A DNA stretch of 29,694 nucleotides from Hallerella sp963629575 (GTDB lineage Bacteria > Fibrobacterota > Fibrobacteria > Fibrobacterales > Fibrobacteraceae): contig CAVGIM010000038.1 of NCBI GenBank assembly GCA_963629575.1, forward strand, positions 1 through 29,694, given 5' to 3'. Position numbers and translations under genes: made by a program. Within the stretch, counting starts at the first letter, position 1. The number at the start of each line of letters is the position of its first letter. Below are positions 1 to 7,926 of this stretch, in pieces. The notes under the pieces were generated by a model, which saw only the letters and a program-made list of their open reading frames with translations, had not been told where the DNA came from and searched no databases.

Positions 1-73
1 CGTTTAGGTTCAAATGTAAAGCGGATCGCTCTGCGTCTCTAAGCTCCAAGTTCTCAGGGCTAAGCTCTGAACC
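1..73 (-). repeat. Dispersed structured intergenic repeat, copy A (cut by window start)
   Basis: Read on the minus strand, this stretch nearly matches the copy at 19546-19658: a CAGAGCTTAG start, an AGAACTTGGAGCTTAGAGACGC-like middle, then the AGCG-ATC-CGCT hairpin and the ACATTT-GAACCT-AAACG arm. The distal end is missing because the window begins inside it. The repeat overlaps the 3' end of the minus-strand gene at 60-1043, whose last two codons and TAG stop (aga gct tag) are repeat sequence. Confidence 0.85.
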
Positions 74-1043
74 GCAACGCTTCGACTTGCGTTTTCCAGA
101 CGGTTTCCGGATCGTCGGATGCGAGAGCGGAAAGGTAGGCGTTCCCCTTGAACGACCAGGCGAAGATGTTTTCGATTCCCGCGGCTTTCGCTTCGTCGGT
201 CGCGATGCGGATGTCGTTTTCCCTTCCGCTGGCAATCTGGTAGTTCTTTATCCACATTTGCGGTTCCCTGGCGAATCTTTTGGCTAGCCGGAATATCCTT
301 TCGGAAACTTCGGCGTATGTCTTGCGGATGGATTCTTCGGATGCTCCGCGCTCCCAGTAAGGGTCGCAGGCGATTTCATCGACGGCGGGGAGGCTCGCGA
401 CGCGGTCCCAACAGTCGAGTCCTGCCGGGAACCATGGCGGCAGCAGGCAAACGCAGTTCCGTTTTCCGCGGGCGTGTACATCGTCTGTCATCTCGGCGAG
501 AAATTCGATCAGGGAATTTTCGCGAAAGGTTATTGCGTCCCGGGTGAGAGAACCGGGCATCTCGTAGCCGAATGCGTCTCGGAACTTTTTTTTGCATTCC
601 GGACAGAGGCACGCCCAGTTTTCGAGATTCCCCTTTTCGAAGTAAAAATGCGGCTCGTCCCAGAAGACCGTTTCGACTTGGCTGTCGCAGACGACTTCTA
701 TCCAGCGGTGCATGTAGGCCCGGAAGTCCGGATGGTTCGGGCAGGCGGCGACAGAAGGTCTGCCGTCGTGGGAAATCTGGCTCAGGGAATGGTTTCTCGC
801 CGTGATTTCCGAATAGGCTTCTCCTCCGAAGACGCGTCCGACTCCCCAGGGATTTACATAGACTTTCAGCCCCCGTTCGACGGAATCGGCGATGATTTTC
901 TTCATCGTCCCAGGATAGTACTGGAAGTCTTCCTCGGACCAGGTGTGCAATACGTGGGTAAAGCCCGCGTTCTTGATTTCTTCGAGATCTTCGACGGCTC
1001 GTTCGGGATTTCGTACGCCGAAATAGGCGATTCCTTTCTTCAT
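60..1043 (-). CDS. Glycoside-hydrolase-like TIM-barrel protein, family not assigned
   Basis: The product is 327 aa with no signal peptide or membrane segment, so it is probably cytoplasmic. The alternating strand/helix pattern fits a (beta/alpha)8 barrel: IAYFGVRNP at the start, LKVYVNPWG near 82, ETVFWDEPHFYF near 125, MWIKNYQ near 265 and IFAWSFKG near 290. The WDEPH strand end is where a catalytic acid would sit in a glycosidase-like barrel. It is followed by a CLCPECKKKF segment, resembling the Cys-rich CxCxxC...F segment seen in several putative glycosyl hydrolases. Substrate and activity cannot be assigned. It lies 4 bases after the receiver-like gene, so the two are probably cotranscribed. 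Its last codons lie in repeat copy A. The start ATG at 1043 is chosen because it directly follows the upstream stop and begins the first barrel strand. Confidence 0.7.
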   Translation of the reverse strand: MKKGIAYFGVRNPERAVEDLEEIKNAGFTHVLHTWSEEDFQYYPGTMKKIIADSVERGLKVYVNPWGVGRVFGGEAYSEITARNHSLSQISHDGRPSVAACPNHPDFRAYMHRWIEVVCDSQVETVFWDEPHFYFEKGNLENWACLCPECKKKFRDAFGYEMPGSLTRDAITFRENSLIEFLAEMTDDVHARGKRNCVCLLPPWFPAGLDCWDRVASLPAVDEIACDPYWERGASEESIRKTYAEVSERIFRLAKRFAREPQMWIKNYQIASGRENDIRIATDEAKAAGIENIFAWSFKGNAYLSALASDDPETVWKTQVEALRFRA

Positions 1044-1047
1044 CTTG

Positions 1048-1482
1048 TCAGGGATTGTATGGGGTGACGTTGGACCATTGCGGGGTGCAGGCTTCCACGA
1101 AAACGTGCTCGAGAACGTCTTCCCAGTCGCTTTTCCGGATGGGCTTCGGCATAAAGAACGCTTCGTCGTTCCGTTCGGGCAGCGGGTAGTCCTTTTCCAC
1201 CAGCTCGACTATCCAGGATTCGGGGATCGCGTCGCGAAGCCTTTTCCCGAAGGCGATGGATTCTTCGGTCGGGGAGGCTCCATGGTCCAGGACGATAAGA
1301 GCGGGGGATTCCCCTTGGGCGAGGGGCGCTTCAAGCGCCTTTTCTCCCTGCCGGATTCCCTGGCATCCGTAAATGGCCGTATCCGCGGGCATATCGCGGG
1401 AAAGCATCCAATCGAGAGTCCAGTTGGATAGTTCCGAAAGGTCGGTCGCGGCGGAGTCCGCAATGAAAAATATATGACCCAC
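1048..1482 (-). CDS. Degenerate receiver-domain (REC-like) protein
   Basis: The frame stays open far upstream into thiL, but only the last 144 codons look real. They begin with a GTG at 1482, just beyond the AT-rich gap shared with thiL. Seen features fit a response-regulator receiver fold: hydrophobic strand IFFIAD with an acidic residue (D9), strand ALIVLD with D66 where the phosphoacceptor would be, and MPKP with the conserved-type Lys-Pro near 113-114. The usual acidic pair at the first strand is reduced to one Asp, and no output domain is attached. It may be a pseudo-receiver working by protein contact. The gene is divergent from thiL and probably cotranscribed with the TIM-barrel gene 4 bases downstream. 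Function is unknown; the REC assignment is moderate and rests on the pattern only. Confidence 0.55.
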   Translation of the reverse strand: MGHIFFIADSAATDLSELSNWTLDWMLSRDMPADTAIYGCQGIRQGEKALEAPLAQGESPALIVLDHGASPTEESIAFGKRLRDAIPESWIVELVEKDYPLPERNDEAFFMPKPIRKSDWEDVLEHVFVEACTPQWSNVTPYNP

Positions 1483-1521
1483 GCTATAAAGATAATTAAA
1501 AAAAATTAGATTGTTCCCTGG
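1483..1521. promoter_or_regulatory. AT-rich divergent promoter region between the REC-like gene and thiL
   Basis: This 39-base gap is markedly richer in A and T than its flanks. It holds TATAAAGATAATTAA-type sequence followed by a run of eight A. It is the only space available for the promoters of both divergent transcription units. On the minus strand TTATCTTTATAGC ends right at the GTG start, so that mRNA would have almost no leader. Neither start has a clear Shine-Dalgarno sequence. Confidence 0.5.
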
Positions 1522-2511
1522 ATGGAAAACACTTCTTTGCATTTTCCCCCTCTCGGGGAATTCGAATTTATCGAGAAAGTCCTTTCGCGCGATGTTCCGA
1601 TGGACGGAATTTCTCCGCGGGAACGCTTCTGGTTTGGTGCGGGGGATGACTGCGCCGCGTTTGACGGCTGGCTCGTGACAAAGGACATGTCCGCCGAAAA
1701 TTCCCATTTTCGCCTGGACTGGTCGTCTCCGGAAGAGGCCGTCGAAAAGTGCATCGTTTCGAATGTCTCGGACATTTCGGCCATGGGGGGCGTCCCGAAA
1801 ATCGCTCTTCTCGGCATTTGCGTGAACAGGAATTGGAGCGAATCGGTTCGGGATCGCGTCTCGAGAGCCTTTGCCGACGGATTTCGAAAGCGGGAAATTT
1901 CCCTTGTCGGTGGCGACATCGTATCGGCGGACGAAGGGCTCTTTTCGATTACGATGCTCGGCCGTGCGGATGGGACTCCTCTTCGCCGGTCGGGGGCGCG
2001 TCCCGGGGATACGGTCTATCTTTCGGGAGCTCTTGGCGCAAGCGGTGCCGGTCTCTGGGCGTTCTTGCACGGAAAGGCTTCCGACCCGGAGCTTTCGGAG
2101 GTCGTTGCGGAACATCTCTCTCCGAAAATCGACGAGCGGTTCGGGGCGAAACTTTTGAAGTCCGGTGTTTCCGGGGGATGCATCGACCTTTCGGATGGCC
2201 TGAGTTCGGAGCTGAACCACCTCGCGCTTTCCTCGGGCGTACAAATCCGGATTGACGAAGCGAAGGTTCCCGTGCATCCCGGAGCCTCCCTGCTCGCGAG
2301 GAAATACGGCGTGGATCCGCGGGAATTTTGGCTCAAAGGCGGAGAAGATTACCGGCTGCTTTTCACGTCGAAACTTCCAAAAGCTATATTCTCGGAAAAC
2401 AGGTTGCCGGTCTATCCCGTAGGCGAAGTGCTCGAAGGTTCGGGCGTGAAAATGCGGAATCTCTCCGGAGAAACGGAAATTATTCAAGCGAGCTGCTGGT
2501 CCCATTTATGA
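1522..2511 (+). CDS. thiL: Thiamine-monophosphate kinase
   Basis: The product is 329 aa, the normal length for ThiL, which phosphorylates thiamine monophosphate with ATP to give the cofactor thiamine diphosphate in the cytoplasm. Family motifs occur in order: GAGDDCAAF near 39-47 (metal and nucleotide binding), DMSAENSHFR near 55-64, NVSDISAMGG near 81-90, LVGGDIVSADE near 130, CIDLSDGLSSEL near 215 and GGEDYRLLF near 273. The start at 1522 gives the family-like N terminus (LGEFEFIEKV). It is the first gene of the long plus-strand run and overlaps pilB by 4 bases (ATGA), which indicates translational coupling. No other thiamine gene is in the window. Confidence 0.93.
   Translation: MENTSLHFPPLGEFEFIEKVLSRDVPMDGISPRERFWFGAGDDCAAFDGWLVTKDMSAENSHFRLDWSSPEEAVEKCIVSNVSDISAMGGVPKIALLGICVNRNWSESVRDRVSRAFADGFRKREISLVGGDIVSADEGLFSITMLGRADGTPLRRSGARPGDTVYLSGALGASGAGLWAFLHGKASDPELSEVVAEHLSPKIDERFGAKLLKSGVSGGCIDLSDGLSSELNHLALSSGVQIRIDEAKVPVHPGASLLARKYGVDPREFWLKGGEDYRLLFTSKLPKAIFSENRLPVYPVGEVLEGSGVKMRNLSGETEIIQASCWSHL
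2379..2390 (+). promoter_or_regulatory. Possible internal promoter upstream of pilB
   Basis: AAAAGCTATATT inside thiL resembles the CTATATT promoter cores seen before recG and the tRNA gene. It lies about 118 bases before the pilB start. No -35-like element is evident, so this is a weak, pattern-only call. Confidence 0.22.
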
Positions 2512-4418
2512 GCCAAGGAAAATCGAAAATCGGCGAACTCCTGCTGCGACAGGGCGTTATCGACGAAGACCAATTGAAGCATGCGCAGAGCGAGCACGAA
2601 CGCACGGGCATCGCTCTTTCCAAGATTCTCGTGCGTCTTGGCATGGTGAGCGAGGAAGTCCTTACGAACGTCCTGGGCGTCCAGATGCGGAATTCGACCC
2701 GGATGCGCATCGGTGAACTTCTTCTCAAGCATGGCTACATTACGGAAGCCCAGCTGAACCGCGCGCTCGAAGAACAGAAAAAGACGGGGCAGCGGCTTGG
2801 GCGCATCCTGGTGACGCTCGGGTTCATGCCGGAAGAACGCCTGGTGGAAATCCTCTCCGCCCAGTTCGAAGTTCCCTACGTGAAGCTGTCGAACTTCAAC
2901 ATCGATCCGGACGTGCACAACTACATTTCGGAAGATGTCTGTCGCATCTACAAGATAGTTCCGCTGTTTGTTACGGACAAGACGCTGACTATCGCGATGA
3001 CGGATCCGACGAACATGCGCGTCATCGATATCGTCAAGTTCAAGTCCCAGATGGACGTGGATATCGTGATGGCGAGCGAGAAGGACGTGATGGCGGCGAT
3101 AGACCGGACCTACACGTCTTCTATCCAGGGAGATTCGCTCGAAGCCCTTCTGAACAAGGCGAAGGAGGAAGGCGGCGAGGAACTCGAAACGGTCGATAGG
3201 GAGGCGGAACAGGTCCAGGAGTCGGACTTAACCGACGAAGAAGGCCAGCAGGTCGTAAAGATTGTGACGTCGCTCATCCAGGAGGCGATTGCCCGCAAGG
3301 CTTCCGATATCCATCTCGAACCGCAGGAGACCTATCTCAAGCTCCGCTACCGCATCGACGGCGATTTGCAGGTCCAGGCCCCGATTCCCGCGCGCCTCAT
3401 GTCGCAGATCATTTCGCGAATCAAGCTTCTCTCGAAGATGGACATCGCCGAAAAGAGAAAGCCTCTCGATGGACGTTTCACCGTTCGCTACCGTGGCAGC
3501 GAGGTTGACCTTCGTGTCAGCTCGTTCCCGGTTTCGCTCAGAAAGCGCGGCGTCTGCGAAAAGATAGTCATGCGTATTCTCGATCCGAATTCGGGGCAGT
3601 TTCCGCTCAAGGACATGGGCTTTGCCCCGGTGATGTTCAAGCAGTTTCAGGATGCTATCAACTCGCCGAACGGAATCGTGCTAGTGACCGGTCCGACCGG
3701 TTCCGGTAAATCGACGACGCTCTATGCTTCGATCCGCGAAATTCTCGATCCGACGATCAACATCTCGACGATGGAAGACCCGGTGGAATTGAATATCGAA
3801 GGCGTAAACCAGGGGCAGATAAATCCTGCCGCGGGATTTACCTTCGCCGCGGGAATCCGCGCTCTCTTGCGCCAGGACCCGGATGTCATCATGATAGGCG
3901 AAATGCGCGACAAGGAAACGTCCTCGATGGCCATCGAAGCCGCTCTGACGGGACACCTTGTCTTCAGTACGCTCCACACGAACGATTCGGCGGGCTCCTA
4001 TCCGCGTCTGCTCGAAATGGGGCTCGAACCGTTTCTTGTCGCGACGGTCATCAAGGGAATTCTCGCCCAGCGCCTCGTGCGCCGCATCTGCAAGCATTGC
4101 AAGGAACCGGTCGATATTTCTCCGGAACTTCGCGAAGAGCTGCACCTTACGCCGGACATGCAGTTCTATCACGGCAGGGGCTGCGAACACTGCGACGGGA
4201 CAGGCTACAAGGGTCGTTGCGGCATTTACGAGTTCCTGGTCCCGAACGAGGCTGTCCGGAACGCGGTCGTGAAAAGGGCTTCCGGCGAAGTCATCAAGCA
4301 GATAGCGATGAAGGAATGCGGCATGATCACGCTTCGCATGGATGGAATGCAGAAAGCGCTCGACGGCCTGACGACGATTGAACAGGTCCTTGCGGCGTCC
4401 TCGAAGGACGAAGACTGA
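2508..4418 (+). CDS. pilB: Type IV pilus extension ATPase PilB (GspE/PulE family) with tandem MshEN-like N-terminal domains
   Basis: The open frame extends upstream, but the start is taken at 2508, where ATG overlaps the thiL stop and opens directly into the first domain, giving 636 aa. Two homologous N-terminal units begin at IGELLLRQG (about 8) and IGELLLKHG (about 68). Each has the paired [RK][IL]Gxx[IL]L...L motifs of MshEN domains, which bind cyclic di-GMP in some family members. The ATPase core shows Walker A GPTGSGKS at 395-402, the Asp box MEDPVE, Walker B DVIMIGEMRD near 458, the His box HLVFSTLHTND, and a zinc tetracysteine (CKHC near 528, CEHC near 558). The hexamer acts at the inner membrane to power pilus polymerisation. 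A type II secretion GspE is possible, but nearby pilM and pilN/O-like genes favour PilB. Confidence 0.88.
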   Translation: MSQGKSKIGELLLRQGVIDEDQLKHAQSEHERTGIALSKILVRLGMVSEEVLTNVLGVQMRNSTRMRIGELLLKHGYITEAQLNRALEEQKKTGQRLGRILVTLGFMPEERLVEILSAQFEVPYVKLSNFNIDPDVHNYISEDVCRIYKIVPLFVTDKTLTIAMTDPTNMRVIDIVKFKSQMDVDIVMASEKDVMAAIDRTYTSSIQGDSLEALLNKAKEEGGEELETVDREAEQVQESDLTDEEGQQVVKIVTSLIQEAIARKASDIHLEPQETYLKLRYRIDGDLQVQAPIPARLMSQIISRIKLLSKMDIAEKRKPLDGRFTVRYRGSEVDLRVSSFPVSLRKRGVCEKIVMRILDPNSGQFPLKDMGFAPVMFKQFQDAINSPNGIVLVTGPTGSGKSTTLYASIREILDPTINISTMEDPVELNIEGVNQGQINPAAGFTFAAGIRALLRQDPDVIMIGEMRDKETSSMAIEAALTGHLVFSTLHTNDSAGSYPRLLEMGLEPFLVATVIKGILAQRLVRRICKHCKEPVDISPELREELHLTPDMQFYHGRGCEHCDGTGYKGRCGIYEFLVPNEAVRNAVVKRASGEVIKQIAMKECGMITLRMDGMQKALDGLTTIEQVLAASSKDED

Positions 4419-6847
4419 TGGGGGCGGTCGATCTAGAGCGTCTAAAAAGGGAACTGAATGCGGAACAGGTCGCGGCGGCGAGAAAGACGGAAGGCCCCGC
4501 GCTGATACTCGCCGGAGCCGGCTCGGGCAAGACACGGACGATTACATACAAAATCGCGTACCTGATCTCGGACAGGAACGTCGATCCGCGTCGGATTCTC
4601 GCGGTGACCTTTACCAACAAGGCCGCCCGGGAAATGAAAAGCCGCATCCAGCAGATTCTCTCCGGAAAGGTCAATCTCGAATGGATGGGGACTTTTCACT
4701 CGATTTGCGTCCGCATCTTAAGGCTCTGCCTCTCGAACGAACGGATTGTCCAGACTCTTGGCTGGAAGGTGAACAGGAACTTTTCGATTTACGATGACGA
4801 CGACCAGAAAAGAATCCTGAAGGAAATCCTGAAGCCCATTTTCGCGGAAGACATGGACGCGCAGAAGATGAAGCAGGTGCGGTCCGCCATTTCGCGTTAC
4901 AAGAACAGCGTCTATAAGGAGCCAAGACCCGACGGAACGTATCGGATGGTCTTGCAGACGCCGACGGTCGCGATGGAAAAGGCCGCTTTCCCGGACCAGA
5001 AGCAGATGGCGGGAATCTATTTCGACTACCAGGCGAAGCTTGCCGAGGCGAACGCGCTAGACTTTGACGACCTTCTGCTGAATACCGTGGATCTTTTCCA
5101 GAGGCTTCCGCAGGTCGCGCTGCAGTTTGCGAACCGTTTCCAGTATGTCGTCGTCGATGAATACCAGGACACGAACGATGTCCAGTACGAGCTCCTGAAG
5201 CTGCTCATCGACCGGACGCGTCAGAACGTGACCGTCGTCGGCGATGACGACCAGAGCATTTACGGCTGGCGTGGCGCGAACATCGAGATTATACGGAATT
5301 TCTCGCACGATTTCGACAACGTGGAATTTTTCAAGCTCGAACGCAATTACCGCTCGTCGGCAAATATCGTGAAGGGAGCGGGATCCGTGATAGCCCACAA
5401 CGATCGCCCGCTGGAGATGACGAAGAACGTCTATTCCAGGGAGCCGCCCGGCGAACCTATCCACGTGGTAAACGTGCTTGCGGACATGTTCGAAGCGGAA
5501 CAGATAGCGAAACGGATTTTCGAGGCGGGAAGGGAATCGTATGCGGAAACCGCCATCTTCTATCGTACGAACGCCCAGTCCCGCGCCATCGAGAAGGCGC
5601 TGAACGACCGTCGGATTCCCTGTGTCATCTATGGCGGAACGCGCTTTTGGGACAGAAAGGAGGTCCGCGACATTCTCGCCTACATGCGGCTCCTTTCGAA
5701 TCCGAAGGACGATGCCGCGTTTCTCCGAATCATCAACACGCCTCCCCGCGGAATCGGAATTGGAACGCTCGATGCGCTTCGCCGTGTCGCTTCGGAAAAG
5801 GGAATATCCCTCTGGGAAGCCTTGCCCGAAGAAATCGCGAAAGGCGGTCGCACGACGAAAGATCTCGAAGGCTTTCGCGAACTCGTAGCTTCCTGGCTTT
5901 CGCTTCTCGGCTCGGGCGAGGCTCTGCCGATTGTCGCGGAGCGTGTCATCGGGAACACCTTCTACAAGGAATATCTCAAGAAGGACGACGAAACGACTGC
6001 GGACGAACGCGGGCGGAACCTGGACGAAATGGTGAACGCCTTCCGCGAGTTCGAAGAGGAAAATCCCGACAAGGGTCTCGATGAATTTTTGCAGGAAATT
6101 TCCCTCCTGACGGATGCGGACAAGAAGGTGGAACAGGAGGAAACCCGCGTGACGCTGATGACGATTCACATGGCGAAGGGGCTCGAATTCGATACGGTCC
6201 ATATCGCCGGATGCGACGAAGGCGTCTTTCCGCTTATTCGCGAATCGAACCTGCTCGATACTCCCGAGGAACGAAAGAAGCAAGCCGAAGAGGAGCGTCG
6301 CCTGTTTTACGTGGGCTGCACGCGCGCCCGGTTCAGGCTCTACCTGTATCATGCCGGAAGGCGCTTTTGGCAGGGGTCTATTCGGCCGTTTCCCCCGTCG
6401 AGGTTCCTTGAAGAAATCGATCCCGTAACGGTTTCTGTCGAAGGACGCAGCGAAGAGGAGCGCAACGAGTTTTCGGGGGATTCCTGGAACAGGGGCTTTC
6501 GCGGCTACGGTTCCGGACAAGGCACTTTCGGTTCGCGGAAATTTTCGTCCCGGCCGTCGTATTCCTCTCCGTCGTCTCGCCGCTCGGATTTTCACAGGAC
6601 GGAACGCATCGTGTATAAAAATCCGCCGGTCGTCGAAAAGGTGGAAAAGGGACCGCGCATCGTCTATGACGAAGATTGCGAAAATCCGCTCCGCGGCGGT
6701 GTCCGCGTGGAACACGTGAAGTTCGGTCGCGGCGTCGTGACAAATGTGTCGGGTTCCGGCGAAAACGCTCGCGTGGAAGTTCGCTTTTGTGACGGAATTG
6801 TCAGAAAGCTCATCCTGAAATATGCGGGACTGAAAATTTTGGACTAG
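4418..6847 (+). CDS. pcrA: UvrD/PcrA-type superfamily 1A DNA helicase
   Basis: The product is 809 aa, a 3'-5' DNA helicase for repair and replication-fork maintenance. Motifs in order: Q motif LNAEQVAAA at 13-21, Walker A AGAGSGKT at 32-39, TFTNKAAREM near 64, GTFHSICVRILR near 91, DEYQD at 247-251, GDDDQSIYGWRGA from 275, LERNYRSS near 306, TIHMAKGLEF near 580 and RRLFYVGCTRAR near 625. After a low-complexity Ser/Arg/Gly-rich linker (about 690-740) comes the C-terminal Tudor-like domain (RVEHVKFGRGVV...), which in PcrA mediates contact with RNA polymerase. The ATG shares one base with the pilB stop (TGATG). The symbol uvrD would be equally acceptable; the C-terminal domain is why pcrA is preferred. 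Confidence 0.92.
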   Translation: MGAVDLERLKRELNAEQVAAARKTEGPALILAGAGSGKTRTITYKIAYLISDRNVDPRRILAVTFTNKAAREMKSRIQQILSGKVNLEWMGTFHSICVRILRLCLSNERIVQTLGWKVNRNFSIYDDDDQKRILKEILKPIFAEDMDAQKMKQVRSAISRYKNSVYKEPRPDGTYRMVLQTPTVAMEKAAFPDQKQMAGIYFDYQAKLAEANALDFDDLLLNTVDLFQRLPQVALQFANRFQYVVVDEYQDTNDVQYELLKLLIDRTRQNVTVVGDDDQSIYGWRGANIEIIRNFSHDFDNVEFFKLERNYRSSANIVKGAGSVIAHNDRPLEMTKNVYSREPPGEPIHVVNVLADMFEAEQIAKRIFEAGRESYAETAIFYRTNAQSRAIEKALNDRRIPCVIYGGTRFWDRKEVRDILAYMRLLSNPKDDAAFLRIINTPPRGIGIGTLDALRRVASEKGISLWEALPEEIAKGGRTTKDLEGFRELVASWLSLLGSGEALPIVAERVIGNTFYKEYLKKDDETTADERGRNLDEMVNAFREFEEENPDKGLDEFLQEISLLTDADKKVEQEETRVTLMTIHMAKGLEFDTVHIAGCDEGVFPLIRESNLLDTPEERKKQAEEERRLFYVGCTRARFRLYLYHAGRRFWQGSIRPFPPSRFLEEIDPVTVSVEGRSEEERNEFSGDSWNRGFRGYGSGQGTFGSRKFSSRPSYSSPSSRRSDFHRTERIVYKNPPVVEKVEKGPRIVYDEDCENPLRGGVRVEHVKFGRGVVTNVSGSGENARVEVRFCDGIVRKLILKYAGLKILD

Positions 6848-6905
6848 CGAAAACCGATGAATTTTTTTATTTTCATCAGGTAAATCTTTTGAAGAAAGGT
6901 CTGAC
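6848..6905 (+). promoter_or_regulatory. Short intergenic region before gatC with ribosome binding site
   Basis: This 58-base gap is the largest in the first half of the plus-strand run. AGAAAGG at 6893-6899 is a good Shine-Dalgarno site, 6 bases before the gatC ATG. A small inverted repeat, GATGAA (6856-6861) and TTCATC (6872-6877), encloses a T-rich loop. It could be a weak attenuator but is too short to call a terminator. A promoter here is possible but not demonstrated. Confidence 0.4.
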
Positions 6906-7190
6906 ATGCTGAGTAAAGAAGAAATCCTGAAAATCGCAAAGCTCTCCCGCCTCAAGCTTTCGGATGCGGACATCTCGTCGTTTTCCGGACGCCTGGACGA
7001 ACTCTTGCGCTACATGGAAGATTTGAAGTCTCTGGATCTTTCGAACGTTTCTCCGATGACGGGCGTAGAGGACGCTCCGACGGTTCTTCGGGAAGACATT
7101 CCGCAAGCCTCGCTTTCCCACGAGCAGGCCTTTGCGAATGCGCCCGATGTCGAAAATGGCCATTTCGTCATTCCCAAGGTGATCGGATAG
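6906..7190 (+). CDS. gatC: Aspartyl/glutamyl-tRNA amidotransferase subunit C
   Basis: The product is 94 aa, the usual size for GatC. This small subunit stabilises the GatCAB complex that converts Glu-tRNA(Gln) or Asp-tRNA(Asn) to the amidated forms. It shows the family pattern: IAKLSRLKLS near 14-23, a long amphipathic helix with RLDELLRYMEDLKSLD, then VSPM and EDAPTVLREDIP, and the C-terminal FVIPKVIG that wraps on the partner. Its presence implies the indirect route for Gln- or Asn-tRNA. gatA and gatB are not in this window. A strong Shine-Dalgarno site (AGAAAGG) fixes the start. kdsB follows after 4 bases. Confidence 0.9.
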   Translation: MLSKEEILKIAKLSRLKLSDADISSFSGRLDELLRYMEDLKSLDLSNVSPMTGVEDAPTVLREDIPQASLSHEQAFANAPDVENGHFVIPKVIG

Positions 7191-7194
7191 GCAA

Positions 7195-7926
7195 ATGCCC
7201 GATGTCCATTGCATCGTTCCCGCACGGTTCGCTTCGTCCCGTTTTCCGGGAAAGCCTCTTGTCCCCATCTGCGGGCGACCGATGATTCTTCGGACTTTGG
7301 AAAGGGCTTCTTTCGCCGGGTGTTTTAAGAGTGTCGTCTGTGCTACGGACGACCTTCGCATTTTAAGAACGGTGGAAAGCGCCGGATTCGAGGCCGTTCT
7401 CACGGGAAAGGCGGTGACCGGTTCCGACCGCGTGAGCGAGGCCGCAAAGATTCTCGGGATCGATCTCGTCGTAAACCTCCAGGGCGACGAACCGCTCGCG
7501 GACATGCAGATGCTTAGGGAGGTAGCAAATACGCTTGCCGAAGAACCCGATTCCTGGGTTACGGTGGCGGCGCCTCTTGCCGAATCGGACAGGAGCGTTC
7601 CTTCCGTGGTGAAGGTCGCCGTGGATTCTGCGGGGTATGCGACCGGGTTTTCCCGCAGGCTTCCGGACGACTCGCGCTCGTGGTTTCGCCATGTCGGAGT
7701 CTATGCGTATTCGGCGGAGGCTCGGGAGGAATTCTCGAATCTTCCGCAATCGAAGTCGGAACGGGAAAATTCCCTGGAGCAGCTGCGCATTCTGGGAAAG
7801 CGGCCCATCCGCGTTGTCTTTTGTACATCCCTTTCGGCGTCGGTCGACTTACCGTCCGACGTGCAAAAGGTCGAATCCCTCTTGAAAAGAATGGATACTC
7901 ATGAATCAATCGGAAAATACCTATAA
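7195..7926 (+). CDS. kdsB: 3-deoxy-manno-octulosonate cytidylyltransferase
   Basis: The product is 243 aa, normal for KdsB. The enzyme activates Kdo as CMP-Kdo for lipid A-core assembly, so its presence marks a lipopolysaccharide-bearing outer membrane. Motifs: the nucleotide-binding start IVPARFASSRFPGKPL at 7-22, VVCATDD near 46, TGSDRVSEAAKIL near 78 (the TGtdR-type signature) and VVNLQGDEPL near 91-100 with the metal-binding Asp. The HVGVYAY segment near 166 is also typical. The 3' end overlaps the pyrG start by 26 bases in another frame. Confidence 0.92.
   Translation: MPDVHCIVPARFASSRFPGKPLVPICGRPMILRTLERASFAGCFKSVVCATDDLRILRTVESAGFEAVLTGKAVTGSDRVSEAAKILGIDLVVNLQGDEPLADMQMLREVANTLAEEPDSWVTVAAPLAESDRSVPSVVKVAVDSAGYATGFSRRLPDDSRSWFRHVGVYAYSAEAREEFSNLPQSKSERENSLEQLRILGKRPIRVVFCTSLSASVDLPSDVQKVESLLKRMDTHESIGKYL

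Noticed and set aside
1483..2505. N-terminal two thirds of the open minus-strand frame running through thiL
   Set aside because: The translation is Arg/His/Pro-rich with no recognisable fold and lies antisense to an unambiguous thiL. Only the part from 1482 down is protein-like.
6854..6880. Terminator between pcrA and gatC
   Set aside because: The GATGAA/TTCATC stem is only 6 weak pairs with the T run in the loop rather than after the stem.
5057..6973. Long antisense open frame across pcrA
   Set aside because: High-GC antisense shadow: rich in Arg, His and Phe, no motifs, opposite to a full set of helicase motifs.
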